64,000 nucleotides of DNA, taken from assembly GCA_913041535.1 (NCBI GenBank), contig CAJWJK010000004.1, forward strand, positions 62,001-126,000. The letters run 5' to 3'. The stretch's first letter is position 1. Each line of letters begins with the position of its first letter. The notes under the pieces were generated by a model. It had not been told where the DNA came from and did not search any database. It saw nothing but the letters and a program-made list of their open reading frames with translations. Below, piece by piece: positions 8,347 through 16,003 of the stretch. A program made the translations under genes and the position numbers. Source of the stretch: an uncultured Alphaproteobacteria bacterium. Its GTDB lineage: Bacteria; Pseudomonadota; Alphaproteobacteria; VGEJ01.

Positions 8347-9138
8347 TCATTCGACATTCGGACGTTCGTAGCTCTCAAAGTTTCCACAAACACTGATAGA
8401 TTGACCAGACACATGCCGCCCAGCGTCAGAACACAGATAAAGAGCCATATCCGCAATCTCCTGTTGTGAGACCAAGGTACGCAAAGAAATACGCTGAAGT
8501 GCTTTCTCCAGAAACTCTTGATAAGTCACTCCGGCTGCCTCTGCTTGTTTATCGATAACTCCACGCAGTCTTGGACCGTCGACCGCACCTGGCAAAATCG
8601 CATTGACCCGAATATTCTTTGGACCCAGCTCAAAGGCCGCCTGATCGGTGAACCCACGTACCGCGTACTTAGACGTAGAGTAGGGCGCTCGTAATGGCAT
8701 AGGAAGCCGACCAGCTACGGATGACAAGTTAACAATTACTCCACCGCCCGCTTCCACAAAAGGGGCGACAGCGCGCCTTGCGCAGTAAAATTGACCGTTA
8801 ACGTTAACGGAAATAGTATGATCCCACTCATCAGGAGTTATATCTTCAAAACGCTTTGTAGGACCGGCAATGCCAGCATTGTTTATGAGAATGTCTAAGC
8901 CACCCATCTGATCCAAGGCCTGATCAAAAAGCCTATCGACCTCTTCTGGTTTTGAAACATCGGCCTTGATACAACCTATCGCAGGGAGCGACCGTTGCAG
9001 GTCACTAAGCACTGTTTCATCTATATCACACACATATACATGAGCTCCATTAGCGACGAAGGTCTCTGCAACCACTCGGCCAATCCCTGACCCCCCAGCA
9101 GTCACAATCGCGCGTCTACCTTTAACATTGATATCCAT
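8347..9138 (-). CDS. Short-chain dehydrogenase/reductase (SDR)
   Basis: Classical SDR of 263 residues. The cofactor motif TAGGSGIG is at 13-20. An Asp after the second strand (CDID, near 38) favours NAD(H). NNAG is at 86-89, catalytic Ser near 140 and YSTSK at 153-157. I choose ATG 9138; the TTG at 9153 is an alternative. The gene starts 29 bases after hyuA and is probably co-transcribed with it. The substrate is unknown; context suggests oxidation of a hydroxy intermediate in the same catabolic route. Confidence 0.85.
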   Translation of the reverse strand: MDINVKGRRAIVTAGGSGIGRVVAETFVANGAHVYVCDIDETVLSDLQRSLPAIGCIKADVSKPEEVDRLFDQALDQMGGLDILINNAGIAGPTKRFEDITPDEWDHTISVNVNGQFYCARRAVAPFVEAGGGVIVNLSSVAGRLPMPLRAPYSTSKYAVRGFTDQAAFELGPKNIRVNAILPGAVDGPRLRGVIDKQAEAAGVTYQEFLEKALQRISLRTLVSQQEIADMALYLCSDAGRHVSGQSISVCGNFESYERPNVE

Positions 9139-9167
9139 TTTCTTTACTCTCAAAATGCCCTGAATCC

Positions 9168-11240
9168 TTACTCGGATTCCGGTTTTATGGACAGGCTGCC
9201 AGTTTCAGTGGAGTTTGCCGATGCACCAGGATTGATAACAACAGTAGTAAATGATGACTCAACGATGGCTGGTCCCGATATATGCACACTTGGATCCAAC
9301 CCCTCAAAATGATGCACTGCAGCGTCAGCATAACCAACACCAGGAAAGAAAACTCTTCGTGTGGGTGATGATTTTCGATTATCCTTTCGATGCTCCAAAC
9401 TGCCAGTCCCTATAGCCCTAAGACGGCAATTCACTGCCGCACGCCAACTAACAATCTCAACTTCCGACTCTGGATCAGAAATTGCGAATACGTCCTCGTG
9501 TGTGCGATGGAATGCGGAAACTAAGGCCTGAATATCTTCGTCAGAGCTAAAATTTGGACCCGGCAATTGAACTTCAATCTCCCACACCTGATGCGGATAA
9601 CGAGCTTCCGCCGTCAATTCTATACGACTCTCAATGCAACCACGCCCGGGACCATCGATAAATTCTTGGCACCGATCCACCAAGCCAGACAAAACTTCAT
9701 TTACCCCTTTAAGATCAAAGTTACCACTTATAGTATAATGTGTAGCTTGAAATTGCGTTGCCAACTCAGACATTAATGCCCCAGCAGCGCTCAACGCTGC
9801 TCCTACCTCAGGAATAATCACACTATCGCAGCCCAAACGCCGTGCGATCGGTACAGCGTTCAATCCCGCAGCTCCCCCGCCTCCAATGAGGCATGCACTG
9901 GCCGGATCTATACCCTGATTCACTGTTATATCTTCTATCGCATGAACCATGTTCTCTGTAGCTAGATCAATCACCGCTGACGCGGCGAGCTCTAGAGATA
10001 GACCAAGTGGCTCTGCTACTTTGGAAATAATAGCTTGCTCCGCAGCCTCTGTATTGACGTTCATCGTGCCACCGAGAAAATTGTCAGGATCTAAATAACC
10101 AAGAACCAAAGACGCATCAGTTACAGTTGGTTCATTGCCACCAGAATCGTAACAGGCAGGCCCTGGCACGGCTCCCGCACTCTGAGGGCCAACGTGCAGC
10201 ATGCCACCCGTATCGACCCATGCAATAGAGCCACCACCCGCACCGATACTTCTCACGTCAACTGACGGAAACCCAGTCATATGGCCTCGAAAAGGTTGAC
10301 CAATCCAAGTTTCACTTGTCCAGGGAATGCGACCTCGACGAACTAAACTTACATCGTAGGTGGTACCGCCAGTATCAGTTACAATTGCCGTATCGGTACC
10401 GCTATCAACTTTCGCGAAATGCCGCCCTGCAACTGGAGCCATAGCCGGACCCGAATTGATGGAGTGTATGGGAGTTGTAGCAATGTCCTCAGCGTCCATC
10501 ACACCTCCCTGGGAGGTAACGACCAGCACCCGACCACCAAATCCTTCACTGCGCAGACGTTCCGCTAGATTTTGCATGTATGTCCCCATAAGAGGCTTTA
10601 ATGAGGCATCAATGCAGGTAGAGGATGCCCGACGATATTCTCGTATGGCCGGATTCAACTTGTGAGACAACGTATAAGGAATGCCGGGAAGGTGTTCGGC
10701 TATGAGTTCTCCTATTCGCAATTCATGGTCCGGATTAATCACGGACCAAAGAAGACAAACGCCTATCGCCTCTACTCCCTCCGACTTTAATGTTTTAAGT
10801 GTTTCGATTACTGCATCTTCACCTAGAGGTTCTGAGATTGTCCCGTCAGCCATAATGCGCTCTGGAACCTCATGAGTTAGCGAGCGAGGAACATAAGGAT
10901 CAGGAAATGGCACCGTAAAGTTGAAAGGCTCGATTCGCCCGCCTTCACGAAACACCAAAATATCAGGGTGCCCTTTAGTAGCCAGAAACGCGGTTTTAGC
11001 GGTAGTCCCTGTCACTATAGCATTGATAGCGCGTGTGGTGCCGTGGACGAATAAATCCCCTAAACCTAAAAGCTTACTCGATGATAATTCATAATCGTCC
11101 GCAGCAATCCCTATACTATCCATAACGCCAACGATTGGATCATCAGGAGTAGTAGCTGTCTTGTACATGCGGATCTGACCATCATCATCTTCTACGATTA
11201 GATCAGTAAAAGTACCACCCGTATCAACCGCGAATCGCAT
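9168..11240 (-). CDS. hyuA: Hydantoinase/oxoprolinase family protein, HyuA-type subunit
   Basis: 690-residue protein of the HyuA/N-methylhydantoinase A family, full length for the family. Start ATG 11240 follows a textbook TAGGAGG at 7 bases; the track's upstream start is not needed. The N-terminal actin-like nucleotide-binding signature (VDTGGTFTDLIV) and central motifs (TDTGGTTYDVSLV, GAGGGSIAWVD, GGGGAAGLNAV) are intact. Members hydrolyse hydantoins or oxoproline with ATP, or carboxylate acetone or acetophenone, usually with a HyuB partner. No hyuB is present in the window; an SDR and a VOC protein follow instead. The precise substrate cannot be read from sequence. Confidence 0.85.
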   Translation of the reverse strand: MRFAVDTGGTFTDLIVEDDDGQIRMYKTATTPDDPIVGVMDSIGIAADDYELSSSKLLGLGDLFVHGTTRAINAIVTGTTAKTAFLATKGHPDILVFREGGRIEPFNFTVPFPDPYVPRSLTHEVPERIMADGTISEPLGEDAVIETLKTLKSEGVEAIGVCLLWSVINPDHELRIGELIAEHLPGIPYTLSHKLNPAIREYRRASSTCIDASLKPLMGTYMQNLAERLRSEGFGGRVLVVTSQGGVMDAEDIATTPIHSINSGPAMAPVAGRHFAKVDSGTDTAIVTDTGGTTYDVSLVRRGRIPWTSETWIGQPFRGHMTGFPSVDVRSIGAGGGSIAWVDTGGMLHVGPQSAGAVPGPACYDSGGNEPTVTDASLVLGYLDPDNFLGGTMNVNTEAAEQAIISKVAEPLGLSLELAASAVIDLATENMVHAIEDITVNQGIDPASACLIGGGGAAGLNAVPIARRLGCDSVIIPEVGAALSAAGALMSELATQFQATHYTISGNFDLKGVNEVLSGLVDRCQEFIDGPGRGCIESRIELTAEARYPHQVWEIEVQLPGPNFSSDEDIQALVSAFHRTHEDVFAISDPESEVEIVSWRAAVNCRLRAIGTGSLEHRKDNRKSSPTRRVFFPGVGYADAAVHHFEGLDPSVHISGPAIVESSFTTVVINPGASANSTETGSLSIKPESE

Positions 11241-11486
11241 ATTTAACCTCCTAGAATCAGGTAGTTGCACGCAAAGCACCTCAGCGCATGTAAAATTTGA
11301 TTCAAGTTAAAACCTGCCCCAAAGCATTGCCAACTACCGACATGAAAATAACAGCTCATATTGCCAGTACATTACCAATTGTGTACAGCCACTAACACGA
11401 CAAGTTCTCCAGCTCTTGCACAACAAGCTCTATCCGCGCATCATTCAATTATACAAGACACATCTGTCACGAATTGTGGAGCGATA

Positions 11487-11912
11487 ATGGGCGACGAACT
11501 TAATCGTGAAGAATTAATTGAGCTTCTGAATAAACTTGGTGACAGTTCAGAAAGTGAGATCCTGAACTCCGCCCGCATCATACACAGGAAGGTAACGTCA
11601 GCCGAAACCACTTGGAACGAACTTTTAGTACCTGACCACACGGATGAAGACGAGCTGTCAGAAGATGATTCATGGGATGAAGACGCTCCGTCAGATTATG
11701 ATTCATGGGATGTTGACAGCGGCACAGAAACACTTCAAGACTCAGACAGTTCCGACGCCCTTAAAATTATTGAAAAACTCCTTTCCGGAAAAATTTCTGA
11801 CACAACACGTGAAGAACTTATCGGTTATAAAGATGACATTGCTGAGGGAGATTTTGATAAAAATGATCTCAAATACCTCAAAGCATTATCTGGCCGAATC
11901 GATAAGAACTAA
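11487..11912 (+). CDS. Hypothetical acidic protein with 11-residue tandem repeat
   Basis: I do not recognise this protein. The likely start is ATG 11487, behind GGAG-CGATA, giving 141 residues; the longer track version begins in unrelated sequence. It has a helical N-terminal part (LNREELIELLNKLGDSS), then a very acidic, low-complexity centre with two tandem 11-residue units (S-x-x-D-S-W-D-x-D-x-x). A helical C-terminal part follows (KIIEKLLSGKISDTTREELIGYKDDI). No signal peptide, membrane segment or cysteine is seen. At the DNA level the repeat contains a perfect 15-bp match (11665-11679 and 11698-11712), suggesting recent duplication. It lies divergent from hyuA and convergent with mmsB. 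A small adaptor, chaperone-like or cation-binding role is possible, but nothing proves it. Confidence 0.6.
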   Translation: MGDELNREELIELLNKLGDSSESEILNSARIIHRKVTSAETTWNELLVPDHTDEDELSEDDSWDEDAPSDYDSWDVDSGTETLQDSDSSDALKIIEKLLSGKISDTTREELIGYKDDIAEGDFDKNDLKYLKALSGRIDKN

Positions 11913-11973
11913 TCTGGAATACGTAGTGGCGACATAGCATACTACGCCAAGCTCAAATGCCGGACCCGAAAGA

Positions 11974-12858
11974 CTAGCGACCCATATCTCTGATCAATTC
12001 AATGATACCAGAAAAATCAAGTTCTCCATTACCTCTCCTATCAAAATCCGCATAAAGCTGGCACGCCGCTTCAGTTAACGGAATTGAGAGGAATTGAGAT
12101 TGTCCCGCCCGTTGTGCAAGACGCAAGTCTTTTAGCATCATTGCAGTTGAGAAACCTGGTTTAAACTCTTTGTTGGCGGGAGACTTGGGCACGGGACCAG
12201 GCGCGGGACAATAGCTTGTGAGCGCCCAACTCTGACCCGTCGACCGTGAAACAACATCAAATAATGTCTGACAATCAACACCCAAACGCTCAGCAAGGAC
12301 CAATGCCTCAGAGGTCCCAATCATTGATACGGCCAACATCATATTGTTGCATAGTTTTACAGCCTCTCCACTGCCCGCCACTCCCGTATGAATAATATTT
12401 TCGCCCATAATCTGTAGTATTGGTTTTGCCCTCTCAAATCCACCCCGCGTGCCACCTACCATGAACGTTAGTGTTCCTGCTTCCGCTCCCGCTACGCCGC
12501 CAGAAACTGGAGCGTCAACCATGTCCAACCCGAGAGCAGTAGCCTTAGCGTTGATCTCACATGCCGTTTCAACAGCAATTGTAGAACAATCAATGATGAT
12601 CACATTAGCGTCCAAAGACGCTAGAACTCCCCCGTTACCGAGATACACATCACGCACCTCCTTCCCACTCGGCAGCATGGTGATCAGCACCTTCACACCA
12701 TCCGCGGCATCCTTAGCCGTCGCTGCGGTTTGGCATCCTGCTGCCTGGTCCAACCCCTCAACAATATCAAAACCTTTTACGCTGCAACCGGATTTAACGA
12801 GCCTAGAAACCATTGGACGGCCCATATTTCCGAGTCCAATGAATCCAATTTTTGACAT
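11974..12858 (-). CDS. mmsB: 3-hydroxyisobutyrate dehydrogenase
   Basis: NAD-dependent oxidation of 3-hydroxyisobutyrate to methylmalonate semialdehyde, a late step in valine breakdown. It has 294 residues, normal for the family. The Rossmann motif GFIGLGNMG is at 5-13, the substrate motif DAPVSGGVAGAEAGTL near 115-130 and the catalytic-lysine segment GSGEAVKLCNNM near 163-174. It is the last gene of the four-gene operon, 18 bases after the hydrolase that makes its substrate. Related beta-hydroxyacid dehydrogenases look similar, but context supports this assignment. Confidence 0.92.
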   Translation of the reverse strand: MSKIGFIGLGNMGRPMVSRLVKSGCSVKGFDIVEGLDQAAGCQTAATAKDAADGVKVLITMLPSGKEVRDVYLGNGGVLASLDANVIIIDCSTIAVETACEINAKATALGLDMVDAPVSGGVAGAEAGTLTFMVGGTRGGFERAKPILQIMGENIIHTGVAGSGEAVKLCNNMMLAVSMIGTSEALVLAERLGVDCQTLFDVVSRSTGQSWALTSYCPAPGPVPKSPANKEFKPGFSTAMMLKDLRLAQRAGQSQFLSIPLTEAACQLYADFDRRGNGELDFSGIIELIRDMGR

Positions 12859-12876
12859 TAGTTCTCTCCGTTAATC

Positions 12877-13932
12877 TTATTTATTGCCCAAACCTTCCAA
12901 ACTCAGTTCTTCTCCACCAAGAGGAGAAAAATATTTTTCTACCTCTAAGTCATCCACTGCCTCCAATAGCCTTGGGTTCCATTCGGGGCAGCCATCCTTA
13001 TCAATCACTGCGGCCCGTATTCCCTCATAAAAATCTTTGCCACTTATAAACCGATGAACTAACCGATATTCAAGAGCCATACACTGGTGAAATGAAAGCG
13101 AACGCCCCTCCTGAAGCTGCCTAAATGATACTTTAAGGCTTGTGGGGGATTTACCCCTCAACATCTCAAGAGTATTTGACGCCCACGGGCTGGTATCATT
13201 CTCTAGAGTTGCGAAAATCGCGTCTAATGACGAGGCACCAAACACCTTGTCAATCTCCCTGCGCAATCCCTCGAGACAGCCTTCTTGAGCAATGCCAGAG
13301 TATTCAGCTAGTATTTTTTCCAATTGCAACGGGTGTGCAATCAAAGAATCCAATAAGTCATCAATCTTTTCAGCAACAGTATAGTTGGTCGCTACGCCGG
13401 CATAGAGACTATCCCCCGCCCCCAGACGCACGCCCGTTAAACCAATGTATTTTCCTGTCTCTCCTGGACACCTCGTCAAGAAATATGTTGCCCCAACATC
13501 AGGAAACAAGCCTATACCAGTTTCTGGCATTGCAAAAATCACGTTTTGCGTAACTACACGGTGTGATCCATGAACAGAGACGCCTACCCCACCACCCATC
13601 ACAATCCCATCAATTAGAGACACATAAGGTTTAGAGTAGTGCTTAATATACGTATTTAAACGATATTCATCCCAGTAGAATTGGTGTGAATGTTTAGGAC
13701 TTGTACCGCGCGCCTTATACAACGCAGTAATATCGCCACCCGCACAAAATGCCTTATCCCCTGAACCGCGAACAACTACAATTGCAATGTTAGAGTCCAA
13801 TTCCCAGTCTCGAAGAATCGAATGCAAATCACGTGTCATAGCATGGCTAAGCGCATTTAGAGCCTGTGGACGATTAAGTGTTACTAGTCCTACTCCTCCC
13901 CTACGCTCAAACAGAATATGTTCAGATTTCAC
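12877..13932 (-). CDS. 3-hydroxyisobutyryl-CoA hydrolase
   Basis: Crotonase-fold thioesterase releasing 3-hydroxyisobutyrate from its CoA ester in valine catabolism. I favour the GTG at 13932, which gives MKSEHILFERRGGVGLVTLNRP and begins 4 bases after the acyl-CoA dehydrogenase stop (351 residues). The track's TTG at 13962 overlaps that gene by 26 bases. Oxyanion-hole segments (KAFCAGGDI; GIVMGGGVGVSVHG) and the HIBCH-type block PETGIGLFPDVGATYFL are present. The length and extended C-terminus separate it from ordinary enoyl-CoA hydratases. Confidence 0.9.
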   Translation of the reverse strand: MKSEHILFERRGGVGLVTLNRPQALNALSHAMTRDLHSILRDWELDSNIAIVVVRGSGDKAFCAGGDITALYKARGTSPKHSHQFYWDEYRLNTYIKHYSKPYVSLIDGIVMGGGVGVSVHGSHRVVTQNVIFAMPETGIGLFPDVGATYFLTRCPGETGKYIGLTGVRLGAGDSLYAGVATNYTVAEKIDDLLDSLIAHPLQLEKILAEYSGIAQEGCLEGLRREIDKVFGASSLDAIFATLENDTSPWASNTLEMLRGKSPTSLKVSFRQLQEGRSLSFHQCMALEYRLVHRFISGKDFYEGIRAAVIDKDGCPEWNPRLLEAVDDLEVEKYFSPLGGEELSLEGLGNK

Positions 13933-13936
13933 TTGG

Positions 13937-15076
13937 CTACAAGTCCAATAGTTTTCGTGCAATGATTATACGCATAACCTCATTAGTACCCTCAAGAATC
14001 TGGTGCACTCGAACATCTCGCAGGAATCGCTCAATAGGGAGATCTTTCATATAACCATACCCACCATGTAGTTGCAGGGCCTCGTTCACAACATGGTAAC
14101 CCACATCCGTAGCCAACCTTTTTGCCATAGCTGCATAAAGCGTCGCATCCGCAGCCCCCATATCGTATTCATGAGAGGCACGCCACATCAATAACCGTGC
14201 AGCTTCTAGCTCTGTTGCCATGTCCGCAATTTTAAACTGGAGCGCCTGAAACTCGCTTAAGCGATTCCCAAATTGCTTTCTTGCAAGAAGATGTTGCCGA
14301 CTTAGATCAAGACAGTAACGCGCTGCGCCAATTGAGCACGCGGCAATGTTAAGGCGGCCTGCATCAAGGCCCTGCATCGCTATCTTGAAACCGTCACCTT
14401 CGGAACCAATGAGATTGCTTGTTGGCACCCGACAGTCGGAGAAATTGACCATAGTTGTCGGCTGGCTACCCCAGCCAAGTTTTCTTTCAAGCCTGCCAAA
14501 ACTAAGTCCCGATGTGCCCATCTCCACGACAATACATGAAATTCCGCCGGCTCCCGCATCACCAGTTCGAACCATGCAGAGATACAGATCTGACTGCGAC
14601 CCACCCGATATAAAAGCCTTGGAACCGTTAAGAATATAACAATCTCCGCTACGCACAGCCCTGGTACTAAGTGATGCCGGGTCTGATCCCGCATCTGGCT
14701 CTGTTAAACAATAACTCGCAAAATAATCCATACTGCATAACCTTGGTAGCCACATATGACGCTGTGAATTAGATCCGTAATGATCAATCATCCATGCGAC
14801 CATATTATGGATTGAAATGTACGCAGCAGTTGAAGCGCACCCAGTAGCTAACTCTTCAAATATTATAGCTGCCGCAGTTCGATCCAATCCGGACCCTCCA
14901 ACGTCAGGCGCTACGCAAATCCCCGCAAATCCAAGCTTTGCTGTATCTTGTAGCACCAGTTTTGGAAATATTTCATGCTCGTCCCAATCAGCCGCATTCG
15001 GTGCAAATTGTTGAGTTGCAAGATCTCTTGCAAGACCTTGTATAGAACGTTGCTCCTCTGATAGACCAAAATCCAT
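13937..15076 (-). CDS. Acyl-CoA dehydrogenase, probable isobutyryl-CoA dehydrogenase
   Basis: FAD enzyme of 379 residues oxidising a short-chain acyl-CoA; in this operon isobutyryl-CoA to methacrylyl-CoA is the expected reaction. The family block YCLTEPDAGSDPASL is present, and the C-terminal LHGGYGYMKDLPIERFLRD...EGTNEVMR carries the catalytic-base glutamate. Start ATG 15076 (MDFGLSEEQRSIQ) is standard. It is flanked by enoyl-CoA hydratase (11-base gap) and the hydrolase (4-base gap). Specificity is inferred from neighbours, not from a diagnostic residue. Confidence 0.88.
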   Translation of the reverse strand: MDFGLSEEQRSIQGLARDLATQQFAPNAADWDEHEIFPKLVLQDTAKLGFAGICVAPDVGGSGLDRTAAAIIFEELATGCASTAAYISIHNMVAWMIDHYGSNSQRHMWLPRLCSMDYFASYCLTEPDAGSDPASLSTRAVRSGDCYILNGSKAFISGGSQSDLYLCMVRTGDAGAGGISCIVVEMGTSGLSFGRLERKLGWGSQPTTMVNFSDCRVPTSNLIGSEGDGFKIAMQGLDAGRLNIAACSIGAARYCLDLSRQHLLARKQFGNRLSEFQALQFKIADMATELEAARLLMWRASHEYDMGAADATLYAAMAKRLATDVGYHVVNEALQLHGGYGYMKDLPIERFLRDVRVHQILEGTNEVMRIIIARKLLDL

Positions 15077-15087
15077 AGTTGCCCAGC

Positions 15088-15861
15088 CTATATGTTCCTA
15101 AATTGAGGCTTCCGTTTATCAAGGAATGACTCCATCCCCTCACGTCGATCTTCTAGTGCAAAAGTTGATCGGAATAGCCGTCGTTCTGCCATTACCCCTT
15201 CGTTTAGCGTCGTCTCGTATGCGCTGTTCACGGCTTCCCTAGCGATCACCACTACTGGCCTTGAAAGACCCGCGATTGTCTTTCCAGTCTTAATGGCCTG
15301 ATCTAGGTACTCACTAATCGGAAAAACCCGACTAACTAACCCAACCCGTTCTGCCTCCTTCGCATCCATCATACGGCCCGTCAATATCATCTCCATGGCT
15401 TTTGATTTACCCACAAGCCTTGTCAATCTTTGGGTGCCACCTGCACCAGGTATAGTACCAATCAGGATCTCTGGTTGGCCAAACTTGGCATTGTCAGCAG
15501 CCAAAATGAAATCGCACATCATTGCAATCTCACAACCACCACCCAACGCAAAACCGGCAACAGCCGCTATTATAGGTTTACGGCATTCAGCGATTCGCTC
15601 CCATGGCTTTATGAAATCGTCTTTATGAAGTTCCACAAAATTCTTGCCAACCATCTCATTAATATCTGCGCCAGCTGCAAACGCTTTTTCATTACCCGTA
15701 AGCACTATCGCAGCTATATTTGAATCATTTTCCATCATTTCTAGCGCAAGTCCGAGTTCCTCAATAACCTTGGCATTGATCGCATTTAACGCTTTAGGTC
15801 GGTTAAAGCGAATAATTCCAACACTTTCCCGCACCTCTGTAATGATTGTTTCATAAGCCAT
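15088..15861 (-). CDS. Enoyl-CoA hydratase
   Basis: Crotonase of 257 residues hydrating enoyl-CoA, here probably methacrylyl-CoA. I use ATG 15861 (MAYETIITEV), behind GGGAA; the track's start eight codons earlier lies in a palindromic leader. Both catalytic glutamates sit in their usual contexts (ALGGGCEIAMMCD and FGQPEILIGTIPGAGGTQRL), very close to mitochondrial short-chain enoyl-CoA hydratase. First gene of the operon ech-acd-hydrolase-mmsB. Confidence 0.9.
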   Translation of the reverse strand: MAYETIITEVRESVGIIRFNRPKALNAINAKVIEELGLALEMMENDSNIAAIVLTGNEKAFAAGADINEMVGKNFVELHKDDFIKPWERIAECRKPIIAAVAGFALGGGCEIAMMCDFILAADNAKFGQPEILIGTIPGAGGTQRLTRLVGKSKAMEMILTGRMMDAKEAERVGLVSRVFPISEYLDQAIKTGKTIAGLSRPVVVIAREAVNSAYETTLNEGVMAERRLFRSTFALEDRREGMESFLDKRKPQFRNI

Positions 15862-15873
15862 ATTGTTGTTCCC

Positions 15874-15886
15874 ATTGTTTAACAAT
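15874..15886. promoter_or_regulatory. Perfect 13-bp palindrome upstream of the valine operon
   Basis: ATTGTT-T-AACAAT lies 12 bases upstream of the ech start codon, between the valine operon and the divergent ABC exporter gene. It could be an operator for a local repressor, but no regulator gene is adjacent. At this size a chance palindrome in AT-rich DNA is possible. Confidence 0.3.
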
Positions 15887-16003
15887 AATTTCTGAATCTT
15901 AACGGCGTCGCTACCACATGTGTAGCGTCTCTATACCTTCTACACTTGAACTAGGAATCTTCCACCAGCGTCTATTACAATGCGTCAGCAATGTGGAACC
16001 ATG

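Noticed and set aside
8145-8357. Possible 70-codon minus-strand ORF (MSNERVWNHDMAKQSGG...) beginning inside the SDR stop region
   Set aside because: No ribosome-binding site or recognisable domain; composition looks like intergenic DNA. It cannot be excluded but is not supported.
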